This document shows, piece after piece, positions 1 through 8,581 of a DNA stretch of 34,585 nucleotides. A program made the translations under genes and the position numbers. Under the pieces are notes generated by a model, which ran no database searches, was not told where the DNA came from, and saw only the letters and a list, made by a program, of their open reading frames with translations. The number at the start of each line of letters is the position of its first letter. Position 1 is the first letter of the stretch. This DNA is from BS150m-G50 sp964501185 [NCBI: uncultured Bacteroidia bacterium] (GTDB taxonomy: Bacteria > CAIWAD01 > BS150m-G50): positions 1-34,585 of the forward strand of contig CAZCRT010000033.1 of NCBI GenBank assembly GCA_964501185.1. Direction: 5' to 3'.

Positions 1-355
1 GCTCAGTCAAGATAATACAGTATCATTGTTATGAAAGAAGATTAGTTGTACACATAAGAGATAAGTATTTTCCTGCCAGTTAGTGCCTGCTCTCTACCAT
101 CACCCCTGAGTTCTCTCTCACTTTCTCAGTGTCTCCGTGTGAGCACTTTTGTATTCCGATCGAAGTCTATAAATAATAATGCTTATCCCTTCGGTATATG
201 GCGAGTAGACATTGCATGAATGCTTATCAGTACCACCTTCGATTCCTTGACTTGCGAGATGGTTGTCCATATTATGTATACTTATCAGGATGTATAGCTT
301 GCTACACTTACAGTTCACTTCAGACACTCGTTCTGGATAACAATACTGGTTGCGG
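1..355. other. Intergenic region at the left edge, no supported gene
   Basis: About 355 bases without a convincing coding region. The minus-strand reading frame crossing it lacks recognisable protein features and its C-terminal HTETLRK is a translation of the repeat end at 125-143. AT-rich stretches near 265-290 could hold a promoter for the gene at 356, but no well-spaced -35/-10 pair is clear. Confidence 0.6.
125..143. repeat. Lone end of a CACGGAG-type interspersed repeat
   Basis: The 19 bases CTCAGTGTCTCCGTGTGAG match the right end of the inverted-repeat element at 31881-32149 in 18 of 19 positions. Its orientation implies that the body of this copy extends leftwards, towards or past the window edge. 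It is probably a diverged or truncated member of the same family. Confidence 0.6.
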
Positions 356-793
356 ATGAACAACACAGATCCCCATCTCTGGGAATGGCGGTTTGCGCCA
401 TATCGTGTCCTGAAACTGCGTACCCTGTTGCTGGCACTGGTTATTATCGCTGTAGGGATGGTACTGGTGTCCAACTTCGGTATGTCGATGCTCTCTTTCC
501 TGCTGCTGGTCGTATTCACCTGGTCATTGCGTCTGGCAGTTTTCGCTACCGGTTACCGGATTGACAGAGAAGGGGTTCACCGGCAGAACCTGGGGAGAAC
601 TCAACACTTCTCCAATGAGATGATTCGCAGGATTGTACCTGTTCCCGGGGGTGTATTTATCAGCCAGCATAGCCGGGCCAGCCGTCTTGATCGCTTCCAG
701 GGCTGGTTGATACCATTACCAAAACATGATAAAGAACAGATTATCAATCACTTGAAAGCAATAAACCAGGACAACCGGGGAGAAGAGGATTGA
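356..793 (+). CDS. Small membrane protein with PH-like cytoplasmic domain
   Basis: Protein of about 145 residues. Two hydrophobic segments lie at roughly residues 20-40 and 42-62, followed by a soluble C-terminal part (GYRIDREGVHRQNLGRTQHF and onwards) resembling the bacterial PH-like (bPH2) fold of short membrane proteins. That resemblance is by pattern only. A TTG at 350 is in frame, but ATG 356 gives the more natural start; neither has a strong ribosome binding site. The stop overlaps the TTG start of the next gene. Function unknown. Confidence 0.6.
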   Translation: MNNTDPHLWEWRFAPYRVLKLRTLLLALVIIAVGMVLVSNFGMSMLSFLLLVVFTWSLRLAVFATGYRIDREGVHRQNLGRTQHFSNEMIRRIVPVPGGVFISQHSRASRLDRFQGWLIPLPKHDKEQIINHLKAINQDNRGEED

Positions 794-1122
794 ATTTCAG
801 TGATCAGGAGCAGGCTTTCGTTGAACGGTTTACAAACGCGATTGTCAAACGCCATTTGACAGTTCCCGCTGTTTTCTTTCTGGAGTCTGTAACACCACTC
901 AATTTTATCGCCAGCCAGGGTGTTGCTTTCTTTACACCAATTGTACAGATCTTCCTCAAAGCAGGTGATCTGGACATTCTGCAGCGTCTGCTGGAGCAGC
1001 GAGAGTTCATTCCTGTTCTGATCAGGATTCTGGAAAAGAAGGAAATGGCGTTGAAACAGGAAGAGAGAGAGCGCAAACGGGAGCGCAAAAAACTGAAGAA
1101 GCAGAGTAAGGAGCGGGTCTGA
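790..1122 (+). CDS. Small hypothetical protein with basic charged C-terminus
   Basis: About 110 residues. It starts at TTG 790, overlapping the previous stop codon, and ends two bases before the amidohydrolase start, so it is very probably translationally coupled. The centre (AVFFLESVTPLNFIASQGVAF) is hydrophobic and could lie on or in the membrane. The last 30 residues are a highly charged helix rich in Lys, Arg and Glu. I do not recognise the family. The tight packing supports a real gene. Confidence 0.55.
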   Translation: MNFSDQEQAFVERFTNAIVKRHLTVPAVFFLESVTPLNFIASQGVAFFTPIVQIFLKAGDLDILQRLLEQREFIPVLIRILEKKEMALKQEERERKRERKKLKKQSKERV

Positions 1123-1123
1123 A

Positions 1124-2431
1124 ATGACACTGATCAAGAATGCTCTCGTGGTTACGATGAATTCCCACGATTCTATCCTCAAAACCGATATACTCATCCG
1201 GGATGGGAAGATAAAAGGGCTGGGGAAGTATCGTGGTGTGCGGGAAGAGTTGATTGACGCGAAAGGGATGGTGGTTTTTCCAGGTTTTATACAGTCGCAT
1301 CTGCACCTGAACCAGACCCTGTTTCGTAATCTGGTTGATGACATGCCGCTGCTGCAGTGGCTCAAGAAGAATATCTGGCCGATGGAAGCAGCTCATACTC
1401 CCCATTCGGTGCGGGCGGCGGCCCGTCTGGGTTTATCGGAATTAATGCTCTCCGGCACTACGGCTTTCGTCAGTATGGAGACCGTACATCATACCCGGGA
1501 AGTATTCAAACAGATCGCGGATTCCGGAATGCGTGCAATCACCGGTAAAGCGATGATGGATGTCGGGCAGGGAGTCCCGGCACTGCTGAAGCAGAAAACC
1601 GGAGACGCTCTGGCGGAATCTGCTGAACTGCTGGAAAAATGGCATGGCTATGATGATGGGCGGATTCAGTACGCTTTCGCGCCCCGTTTTGCTGTCACCA
1701 GCAGCCGTCGACTTCTGGAGGAAACAGCCCGGCTGGCCCGGGAGTATCAGGTCCGGATTCACACTCACGCCGCAGAGACAAAGGAAGAGGTCGCGCTGGT
1801 CCGGCAGCGCTTCGGGACCACTAATATCCAGCTTTTCGACAGGGTGGGGCTGCTGGACTCTCCTCTGATTATTGCCCATGGTATCTACCTGAATGGTACG
1901 GAGCGAAGGCTGCTGCGGAAGCATAAAGCTCTGCTGGCGCATTGCCCCTCCACCAATCTGAAACTTGGCTCCGGTGTTGCAGATATTCCAGGTTACCAGC
2001 AGGAAAAGCTGCAGGTTGGCCTGGGTGCTGACGGAGCTCCCTGTAATAATAACCTGTCTGTTCTGCAGGAGATGCGTCTGGCAGCGCTATTACAGAAGCC
2101 GAATTATGGGCCACAATGCATGCCGGCGCTCAAAGTTGTAAGCATGGCGACTCGTGAAGCTGCACAAGCGCTGGGAATGGATAAGCAGGTTGGTTCGATT
2201 GAAGTGGGGAAAGAGGCAGATCTGGCAGTTTTCGACTTCAACACAATTCAGGCCACTCCCGGAAATGATCCCTGCAGTCAACTGGTTTACAGCGCCGGGC
2301 CGGGAAATCTGCGGCATCTGCTGGTACGTGGTAAAATCCTGGTACACGATGGTGAGCTGACCGGCTGGAAACAGCAGCAGGTAGTGAAAGAAGCGCAGGA
2401 TCAGGCACGAAAATTGCTGCAGAGGTTGTAG
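1124..2431 (+). CDS. Amidohydrolase, MtaD/SAH-deaminase-like
   Basis: 435 residues, typical of the metal-dependent amidohydrolase superfamily, AtzA/TrzN/MtaD branch (S-adenosylhomocysteine, 5'-methylthioadenosine or 5'-deoxyadenosine deaminases, guanine deaminases). The metal ligands are visible: H59 and H61 in SHLHLNQTLFR, H213/H215 in IHTHAAET, H252 in AHGIYL and D303 in GADGAP. The FRNLVDDMPLLQWL segment after the HxH motif is characteristic of the MtaD group. An AAGGAG site near 1108 precedes the ATG. The expected reaction is hydrolytic deamination of a purine nucleoside-like by-product, for example of SAM metabolism; the exact substrate cannot be read from sequence. Confidence 0.85.
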   Translation: MTLIKNALVVTMNSHDSILKTDILIRDGKIKGLGKYRGVREELIDAKGMVVFPGFIQSHLHLNQTLFRNLVDDMPLLQWLKKNIWPMEAAHTPHSVRAAARLGLSELMLSGTTAFVSMETVHHTREVFKQIADSGMRAITGKAMMDVGQGVPALLKQKTGDALAESAELLEKWHGYDDGRIQYAFAPRFAVTSSRRLLEETARLAREYQVRIHTHAAETKEEVALVRQRFGTTNIQLFDRVGLLDSPLIIAHGIYLNGTERRLLRKHKALLAHCPSTNLKLGSGVADIPGYQQEKLQVGLGADGAPCNNNLSVLQEMRLAALLQKPNYGPQCMPALKVVSMATREAAQALGMDKQVGSIEVGKEADLAVFDFNTIQATPGNDPCSQLVYSAGPGNLRHLLVRGKILVHDGELTGWKQQQVVKEAQDQARKLLQRL

Positions 2432-2569
2432 CAGCAGACGGCGCGACTGCTTTACCAGCTTAAGAGCACCCATTCAGGCCGGCAGGAATTTATTTCCTTC
2501 AGAGCAGGGATTCTCTAACTTTAAAAGATCAGCGCTACCATTGATCACCTGCTGCCAGGATGACCGGCA

Positions 2570-2598
2570 TTGACAGGCAGGAGTAGAGTTGTTAATCA
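2570..2598 (+). promoter_or_regulatory. Possible sigma70-type promoter before the MutL-family gene
   Basis: TTGACA at 2570-2575, a 17-base spacer and TAATCA at 2593-2598, 43 bases upstream of the ATG at 2642. The -35 is perfect and the -10 is weak. It lies in the only sizeable gap (about 210 bases) in this part of the plus-strand block, which suits an internal promoter. Confidence 0.3.
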
Positions 2599-2641
2599 GT
2601 TTTCAGTCAACAAAGAAGTAACAATAAACCGGGAACTCTAC

Positions 2642-4423
2642 ATGAGTGAAATCAAGACAATTCTTGCCACAGATTGCGGCAGTACCACAACCAAAGCCAT
2701 TCTCATCGAACAGGTGGAAGGAGAATACCGCCTGATTGTGCGTGGTGAAGCTCCCACTACTGTGGAAGCGCCCTTCGAGGATGTGACCCGTGGTGTCATC
2801 AATGCCATTACCGAGGTGGAGGAACTCAGCAAGCGTGAATTCCTGAATGGGGATGAGGTGATCATTCCACCACATGACGGTAAGGGGGTTGACGCTTACA
2901 TCTCTACTTCCAGTGCTGGAGGTGGTTTGCAGATGATGGTAGCCGGTGTCGTCAAGAATATGACGGCGGAAAGCGCCACCAGAGCTGCTCTTGGCGCCGG
3001 TGCTATCGTGATGGATGTAATCGCTTCCAACGATGGGCGGCTGCCACACGAGAAAATCGACCTGATCCGCAAGCTGCGTCCTGACATGATCCTGCTTTCC
3101 GGTGGTACGGACGGCGGCAGTGAGCAGGCGCTGGAGCTGGCGGAGCTGATTAAAGCGGCTAACCCGCGGCCCCGGCTTGGCAGTGGTTACAACCTGCCCA
3201 TCATCTACGGTGGTAACACAGGGCTGCAGAAAACAATTCGTGATACACTGGATGATGTCAGCGCGCTCAGTATTGTGGATAACCTGCGACCGGTGCTGGA
3301 ACGGGAGAACCTCAATCCGGCCCGTGACAAGATCCATGATCTCTTCATGGAGCATGTCATGCAGCAGGCGCCAGGCTATTCTAAACTGATGTCGATGACA
3401 CGCACTGCTGAAAAACAGGTTGATATCATGCCGACTCCCGGGGCGGTAGGGCTGATTATGCAGGCGATCGCTGAGGATGAGGGGATCAATGTGGTCGGTG
3501 TTGATATCGGTGGTGCTACTACCGATGTCTTCTCTGTTTTTGGAGATGTATTCAACCGCACGGTCAGTGCCAATCTTGGCATGAGCTATTCAGTAGCCAA
3601 TGTGCTGGCGGAAGCGGGGCTTCCCAATATCCTGCGCTGGGTGCGTTCTGACATTGATGAAGAGGATCTGCGTAATCGTATCGGTAATAAAATGATTCGC
3701 CCGACCACAATTCCACAGACCAAAGAAGAGTTGATGGTTGAACAGGCTATCGCCCGTGAGGCTTTGCGGCTGGCTTTCGTGCAGCATAAGGAGTTCGCGG
3801 TTGAGTTGAAGGGGGTACAGCAGAAGCGGACAATTTCAGACGCATTCGATCAGTCGGAATCAGGACGCTCCCTGGTTAAGATGATGGAGCTGGATCTGCT
3901 GGTGGGGTCTGGCGGCGTTTTGTCTCACGCGCCACGAAGGGTAGAAGCAGCCCACATGCTGGTAGATGCGTTTCTGCCGGAGGGCTTTACCAGGCTGGCA
4001 GTTGATTCTATTTTCATGATGCCACAGCTGGGTGTGCTGACCGAGGTGCACCGGCAGGCGGCTACTGAAGTTTTCAATAAAGATTGCCTGATTCATCTGG
4101 GTACATGTATTGCTCCCCTGGGCAGTCTGCGCAGCGGAGTCGCACTTACAATCAGCGGCAGGCTGGCGGATGGCAGTGACTTCAACCATGTGATCGAGGC
4201 TAGCGAGCTGCGTCTGCTGGAGCTGCCACTGGAACCGGTCGAGTTGACATTTGAACCGGCACGCGCGCTTGACCTTGGAGCCGGTAAAGGCAAACCGGTG
4301 ACCAGGACTGTGACCGGTGGTGTTGTGGGATTAATCGTGGATACACGGGGAAGGCCTTTCAACTTCAGCCGTGATACACGGGATCGTCAGGCACTTCTTG
4401 ATAAATGGGATATCTGCCAGTAG
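2642..4423 (+). CDS. MutL/GlmL-family actin-like ATPase (glutamate mutase accessory family)
   Basis: 593 residues from ATG 2642; an upstream in-frame TTG at 2570 would add 24 unlikely residues. Two phosphate-binding signatures of the actin/Hsp70 fold are visible: TDCGSTTTKA near the N-terminus and GVDIGGATTDVFSVFG mid-protein. STSSAGGGLQ, LLSGGTDGG and GSGGVLSHAPR are typical of the MutL family found beside adenosylcobalamin-dependent glutamate mutase in clostridia (unrelated to mismatch-repair MutL). In that setting it is thought to act as a reactivating or assembly ATPase. No mutase subunits (MutS/MutE) are in this window, so its partner here is probably different. The neighbouring gene at 4433 starts 9 bases downstream. 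Confidence 0.8.
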   Translation: MSEIKTILATDCGSTTTKAILIEQVEGEYRLIVRGEAPTTVEAPFEDVTRGVINAITEVEELSKREFLNGDEVIIPPHDGKGVDAYISTSSAGGGLQMMVAGVVKNMTAESATRAALGAGAIVMDVIASNDGRLPHEKIDLIRKLRPDMILLSGGTDGGSEQALELAELIKAANPRPRLGSGYNLPIIYGGNTGLQKTIRDTLDDVSALSIVDNLRPVLERENLNPARDKIHDLFMEHVMQQAPGYSKLMSMTRTAEKQVDIMPTPGAVGLIMQAIAEDEGINVVGVDIGGATTDVFSVFGDVFNRTVSANLGMSYSVANVLAEAGLPNILRWVRSDIDEEDLRNRIGNKMIRPTTIPQTKEELMVEQAIAREALRLAFVQHKEFAVELKGVQQKRTISDAFDQSESGRSLVKMMELDLLVGSGGVLSHAPRRVEAAHMLVDAFLPEGFTRLAVDSIFMMPQLGVLTEVHRQAATEVFNKDCLIHLGTCIAPLGSLRSGVALTISGRLADGSDFNHVIEASELRLLELPLEPVELTFEPARALDLGAGKGKPVTRTVTGGVVGLIVDTRGRPFNFSRDTRDRQALLDKWDICQ

Positions 4424-4432
4424 GAGGTTTGT

Positions 4433-5551
4433 GTGGCAACATCATTTACACCCGGATTACGGGTTGCTAAGAATATCGTGGTACGCAAGGAGCGCCGTCT
4501 GCCCTTGCTGGGAAACGTTGTAGTCGAGATGGGTGACACTGTTACGGCTGATCAGGTTGTGGCTGAAACCAACCTACCGGGCAGGATATTTCCGGTCAAT
4601 GTGGCTAACGCCCTCAATGTAACCCCTCCTGAGTTGAAGGAAGCGATGCTCAAAAAGGAGGGTGATCAGGTTGAAGAGGGTGAGATTATCGGCAGCGTCA
4701 AATCGTTCTTCGGTATTTTCCGCTCTGAGGCCAAAGCGCCAATACAGGGCACCATTGAATCGATCTCATATGTCACCGGACAGGTGATTGTGCAGGCACC
4801 CCCGGTACCGGTACAGGTGAAGGGCTTTGTCGACGGCAAAGTTGTTCAGATCTTCGAAAACGAGGGTATCGAAGTGGAGACAAACGGTGCCTACATTCAG
4901 GGTATTCTGGGGCTGGGTGGTGAAACCCTGGGGCCGATCGTCATGGGTGTCTCTACGCCTGATGAAGTACTGACTCCTGATAAACTTAAACCGGAGATGA
5001 CGGGCGCTGTTGTGGTTGGCGGTTCATTGCTCCGGCTGGACACCATCAACAAAGCAAAGGAACTCGGTATCAACGCCCTGGTAACCGGTGGCTTCCACGA
5101 TGAAGATGTCAAGCAGCTGCTCGGATATGACCTGGGTGTGGCAATAACCGGATCGGAGGATATCGGATTAACGCTGGTGCTCACTGAAGGTTTTGGTTGT
5201 ATCAGTATGGCTGACCGGACTTTCGGATTATTGAAATCGCTGGAGGGGCAGAAAGCATCTGTCAACGGCGCGACCCAGATTCGTGCCGGTGTGATACGTC
5301 CGGAAATCATTGTCAACCGTGTGGGGGAGAAACTGCAGGAAGAGTTGGTCCACACAGGTGAACTGGAAGTTGGCAACACTGTGCGTGTCATCAGAAATCC
5401 ATATTTCGGCCGTATAGGCAGGGTGGTGAATCTGCCCTCCGAGTTGACGCCGATTCCTACCGGTGCCGCTGTACGCATCCTGGAAGTCGAGTTCGATGAC
5501 GGAGAAAAAGTAGCCTTACCCCGTGCCAATATTGAATTGATCATGGGGTAA
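4433..5551 (+). CDS. Barrel-sandwich/KOW domain protein paired with MutL-family gene
   Basis: 372 residues; start GTG 4433 follows AGGAGG at 4422-4427. The N-terminal half reads like a lipoyl/RnfC-type barrel-sandwich hybrid: VEMGDTVTADQVVAETNLPG, then EGDQVEEGEIIGSVKSFFG, then APIQGTIESISYVTGQVIV. The middle (about residues 180-290) is a glycine-rich region with VVVGGSLL and LVTGGFHD. The C-terminus (TVRVIRNPYFGRIGRVV) is a KOW-like SH3 segment. There is no biotinylation or lipoylation lysine in a canonical MKM/DKA context. It is probably co-translated with the MutL-family ATPase. Function unknown; a structural or regulatory partner of the ATPase is the simplest guess. Confidence 0.7.
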   Translation: MATSFTPGLRVAKNIVVRKERRLPLLGNVVVEMGDTVTADQVVAETNLPGRIFPVNVANALNVTPPELKEAMLKKEGDQVEEGEIIGSVKSFFGIFRSEAKAPIQGTIESISYVTGQVIVQAPPVPVQVKGFVDGKVVQIFENEGIEVETNGAYIQGILGLGGETLGPIVMGVSTPDEVLTPDKLKPEMTGAVVVGGSLLRLDTINKAKELGINALVTGGFHDEDVKQLLGYDLGVAITGSEDIGLTLVLTEGFGCISMADRTFGLLKSLEGQKASVNGATQIRAGVIRPEIIVNRVGEKLQEELVHTGELEVGNTVRVIRNPYFGRIGRVVNLPSELTPIPTGAAVRILEVEFDDGEKVALPRANIELIMG

Positions 5552-5553
5552 GT

Positions 5554-6042
5554 ATGGCTGTACAACTTGCCACGCTGGTTTATGTGCGCACCGACACACA
5601 TACATTGATGTTATTGCGCAACAAGAAAACCAACGATCTGCACGAAGGGCGCTGGAACGGCCTGGGTGGCAAGTTTGAACAGGGGGAACTGCCGGAGGAA
5701 TGCGCCAGGCGCGAGCTGCTGGAGGAATCCGGGCTGACAGCCCTGAAGCTTGAATGGAAGGGAATTTTGACCTTCCCCATGTTTGACGGTGTCAGGGACT
5801 GGTATGTTCATGTATTTGTCGTACCAGAGTTCTCAGGGGAGTTAATCGATTCACCGGAGGGTGATCTGGCCTGGATTGAAAACGGTAAATTGCTGGATCT
5901 CAATCTCTGGCCGGGTGACCGAGTTTTTCTGCCATGGGTTTTTGGTGACCCTCATTTTTCGGCACGATTCAATTATATCGATGGTGAGGTGGAATCGTAT
6001 CAGAAGCACTTTTATAGCTGTAGAACCAGGGAGATCGTATGA
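5554..6042 (+). CDS. NUDIX hydrolase, MutT/MTH1-like
   Basis: 162 residues with a complete NUDIX box at residues 39-61: G39, E45, R53-E54, E57-E58, G60. The preceding WNGLGGK and the later FDGVRDWYVHVFV resemble 8-oxo-dGTP diphosphatases of the MTH1 type. It hydrolyses a nucleoside diphosphate linked to X, probably sanitising oxidised nucleotides, in the cytoplasm. It starts two bases after the preceding stop, and its own stop overlaps the next ATG, so it is operonic. Confidence 0.85.
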   Translation: MAVQLATLVYVRTDTHTLMLLRNKKTNDLHEGRWNGLGGKFEQGELPEECARRELLEESGLTALKLEWKGILTFPMFDGVRDWYVHVFVVPEFSGELIDSPEGDLAWIENGKLLDLNLWPGDRVFLPWVFGDPHFSARFNYIDGEVESYQKHFYSCRTREIV

Positions 6043-6860
6043 TGAAGATGAAAAAGTGGCTGACAGTCGGGCAGAATGCTGTGTTGCTCATGCTGGTAGT
6101 AACTCAGGGCGTTGTAGCACAGAATGAAACCGTGGGATCGCCAACCCTTTCGCTTAACTATCTGGTTGACACTCCCACAGCCGGGCTCCTGGAGCGGGGC
6201 GAGATGGGATTTGACTCTCGCATCTACCGTGACGGTGGTGTGTTATTCACTTTTCAGGTGGGAGTGTTCAGAGCCCTGAACATGGGTGTATCATATGGTG
6301 GCACCGGTATCGTCGGTCAGGGGGACGTGAACTGGAACCGTCAACCTGAAGTGCATCTGCGTTATCGCCTGCTCAACGAATCATTTATCTGGCCGGCGCT
6401 CAACATCGGTTTCTCCAGCCAGGGATATGGCAGGCGTTATGAAGACCGGTATCAGTTTAAGGCGCGAGGTTTCTACGGTGTAGCCAGCAAGAATTTTCTG
6501 CTGGCGGGGCGCAGTATCATCGGTTTTCATGCAGGCATAAACTATAATACCGGTGAAGTTGATGATGACACCGGAACCAACTACTGGTTCGGTTACCATC
6601 ATGCCCTCAACAGGGACCTGATGGTAGTACTGGAGTACGATTGTGCGCTGCAGGATCAATATGTGACACATAAGCACCCTGATACATCCGATACGATTCT
6701 GATCGACCGGAATCAGCGCGGATACCTTAACGGGGCCCTGCGGTGGACTTTTGCCGAGAAGCTGAGCCTGATCTTTCACTTCAAGGATCTGCTGGGCAAT
6801 CAGGTAGACCTGGAGAACTTTGAACGGGAAATCCGTATCCAATATGTGGAAACCCTGTAA
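6039..6860 (+). CDS. Exported beta-barrel-like envelope protein
   Basis: 273 residues. AGGGAG at 6028-6033 precedes ATG 6039. An N-terminal signal peptide ends around VVAQ, and the mature part has alternating aromatic/polar strands with glycines (RDGGVLFTFQVGVFRALNMG, WFGYHHALNRDLMVVLEYD), as in outer-membrane beta barrels of about 12 strands. The resemblance to YjbH-type or FCB-specific barrel proteins is general only. It overlaps the NUDIX gene by 4 bases. Role unknown. Confidence 0.65.
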   Translation: MMKMKKWLTVGQNAVLLMLVVTQGVVAQNETVGSPTLSLNYLVDTPTAGLLERGEMGFDSRIYRDGGVLFTFQVGVFRALNMGVSYGGTGIVGQGDVNWNRQPEVHLRYRLLNESFIWPALNIGFSSQGYGRRYEDRYQFKARGFYGVASKNFLLAGRSIIGFHAGINYNTGEVDDDTGTNYWFGYHHALNRDLMVVLEYDCALQDQYVTHKHPDTSDTILIDRNQRGYLNGALRWTFAEKLSLIFHFKDLLGNQVDLENFEREIRIQYVETL

Positions 6861-6896
6861 AGTGTAGATACCTCAGAACAGAAGGGCTGTCAGAGC

Positions 6897-7355
6897 ATGA
6901 GTGGAAATTACCGGGCTGGATTATTGCTGTTGTTGCTGCCGCTGATCAGCGGTTGTTACACAGTGATACATCATCAACCGGTGACAGAACCGGTCGGGTA
7001 CTATTCCGATTGTCGTGAATGCCATCATGATGGGCTTGAGGATTATTGTGTTGAGGAAGTCTACCTCTTCGAAGGCAACAGTTACTACGGTTTTAACGGA
7101 CCAACACATTATAACTACTTCAATGATTCTGCCTGGTGGTGGTACTACAGTGATCTGGAGGATGAAGAGGAGGGGGATCCGGAGGATTCACCTGTTACCC
7201 GCATTCTGCGCAGACGGCATATTTCTGTAGATCCGGCGATAATGTCCGCCCTGAACCAGGTAACGGTCAGCTCTTCTGGAAGCGATTCGGATGATGAGGA
7301 AGAAGATGAAGAAGAGCAGTCCCCCCGGAAAAAACTGAAGCGGAGGAGACGGTAA
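6897..7355 (+). CDS. Lipoprotein with CxxCH motif and acidic/basic tail
   Basis: 152 residues. A type II signal peptide is clear: a run of leucines followed by LISGC, giving the lipidated Cys near residue 20. The mature N-terminus carries DCRECHHDGLEDYC, which contains CRECH, formally a c-type haem attachment signature, plus HH and another Cys. A Tyr/Trp-rich stretch follows (WWWYYSDLEDEEEGD), then a long Ser/Asp/Glu run and a terminal RKKLKRRRR. The composition of the last 40 residues is low-complexity. Whether haem or metal is bound is not determinable. It overlaps the next gene by one base. Confidence 0.65.
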   Translation: MSGNYRAGLLLLLLPLISGCYTVIHHQPVTEPVGYYSDCRECHHDGLEDYCVEEVYLFEGNSYYGFNGPTHYNYFNDSAWWWYYSDLEDEEEGDPEDSPVTRILRRRHISVDPAIMSALNQVTVSSSGSDSDDEEEDEEEQSPRKKLKRRRR

Positions 7356-8581
7356 TGAATACAAAAATCCTATCGATCTCTCTGATCCTGCTTTCCGCAT
7401 CTGTTGGTGTTGCGCAGGACGAAGTAGATATTCTCAGTCGCACTCCTTTTACACCGGGAGCACGGGCCGCAGGAATGGCAGGCGCGTTTTCTGCGATCGC
7501 AGATGACTACACTGCCATGTACTACAATCCTGCAGGTCTGGCCGGGATGAAGCGGATGGAACTCTCCGCCTCCGGCTATCTCGGGTTTGCCGGTAATGAG
7601 GCGGACATCGGCCCCGGTACTGCTATGACAACTGATGACAGTTTCGCCGGCCTGTCGCATCTGGGGCTGGTATTGCCCTTGCCTGTTTACCGGGGCGGGA
7701 TCAGCTTCGCTCTCGGCTATCACAGGCTGGTAGATTTTCATCAGCCATACGGTGTTTTTGAAACTGATGATTCCGAGACCAGAGTGGAGGAAGAGGGGGG
7801 CGTTAATGCCTGGGCGTTTGGTTTCGGCTTTCAGATGAGCCGCCGTTTCTGGGGAGGCCTGACCCTGGAACTGTTGACAGGGGAGGAGAAGTATCTCTTC
7901 ACCAATGAAACATCACAATGGGAGGAAAGAGAGTTTTCCCATCTGACTCTCACCGGAACCCGCATAACTCTGGGTGGATTGTTTCATCTCACCGATCAGT
8001 TTCGTGCAGCAATGCAGATCCGTACACCTGTAAAATACAGCTGGACCTGGGAAGAATATCAGTATGAACTGGACTACACGAATCCCGCGCAGGCTGATGA
8101 ATCAGAGTCCACACCCGGATACGATTACAAGCTCAAGATACCGTTTGAGCTGACCACAGGAGCGGCCTGGCAGGGGCGCTGGCTGTCACTTGATGCGGAC
8201 TTTGTCTTTACCGACTGGAGTCAGGCTCAGTATGATGATTATTTCGAGGACACTTTCTTCGAAGCCAATCAGATTATAGACCGCGATTATGAACCACGTC
8301 TCGGTATGCGTCTGGGCGCGGAATATAACATTCCGACTACAGATCTGATGCTCCGAGCCGGTGTGGCACGTTATCCAATTGCCGCTTCCCGGGATGAGTT
8401 GAGGCCGCGCGTCATGGTTACCGGTGGTGTAGGTTATCTGATAGATCAGGTGATAGAACTGAACCTGGCAATCGGTTATCAGCGATCTGAATTCGAATAT
8501 GATATCGATAGTATCACGCTGCACGAAAACCGTTCTTCAATGCTGATCCGTTGCGGCTTTTATTATCGCTTTCAGCCATGA
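7355..8581 (+). CDS. PorV/UPF0164-like outer-membrane barrel protein
   Basis: 408 residues with a signal peptide cleaved near GVAQ. The first mature segment (FTPGARAAGMAGAFSAIADD, then YYNPAGLAGM) is the hallmark of the OmpP1/FadL-related UPF0164/PorV group, common in FCB bacteria. The rest is a run of amphipathic strands ending in YYRFQP, as expected of an outer-membrane barrel. PorV proteins act in type IX secretion as shuttle or anchoring partners. Many paralogues exist, so that specific role is inference, although a T9SS-sorted protein is encoded 2.3 kb downstream. Confidence 0.75.
   Translation: MNTKILSISLILLSASVGVAQDEVDILSRTPFTPGARAAGMAGAFSAIADDYTAMYYNPAGLAGMKRMELSASGYLGFAGNEADIGPGTAMTTDDSFAGLSHLGLVLPLPVYRGGISFALGYHRLVDFHQPYGVFETDDSETRVEEEGGVNAWAFGFGFQMSRRFWGGLTLELLTGEEKYLFTNETSQWEEREFSHLTLTGTRITLGGLFHLTDQFRAAMQIRTPVKYSWTWEEYQYELDYTNPAQADESESTPGYDYKLKIPFELTTGAAWQGRWLSLDADFVFTDWSQAQYDDYFEDTFFEANQIIDRDYEPRLGMRLGAEYNIPTTDLMLRAGVARYPIAASRDELRPRVMVTGGVGYLIDQVIELNLAIGYQRSEFEYDIDSITLHENRSSMLIRCGFYYRFQP

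Noticed and set aside
118-519. Minus-strand ORF at the left edge
   Set aside because: It overlaps the supported plus-strand gene at 356, has no family features, and its end (HTETLRK) is translated repeat sequence.
748-1365. Long minus-strand ORF opposite the first small genes
   Set aside because: It is a shadow of the plus-strand genes, with no ribosome binding site and no recognisable domain.
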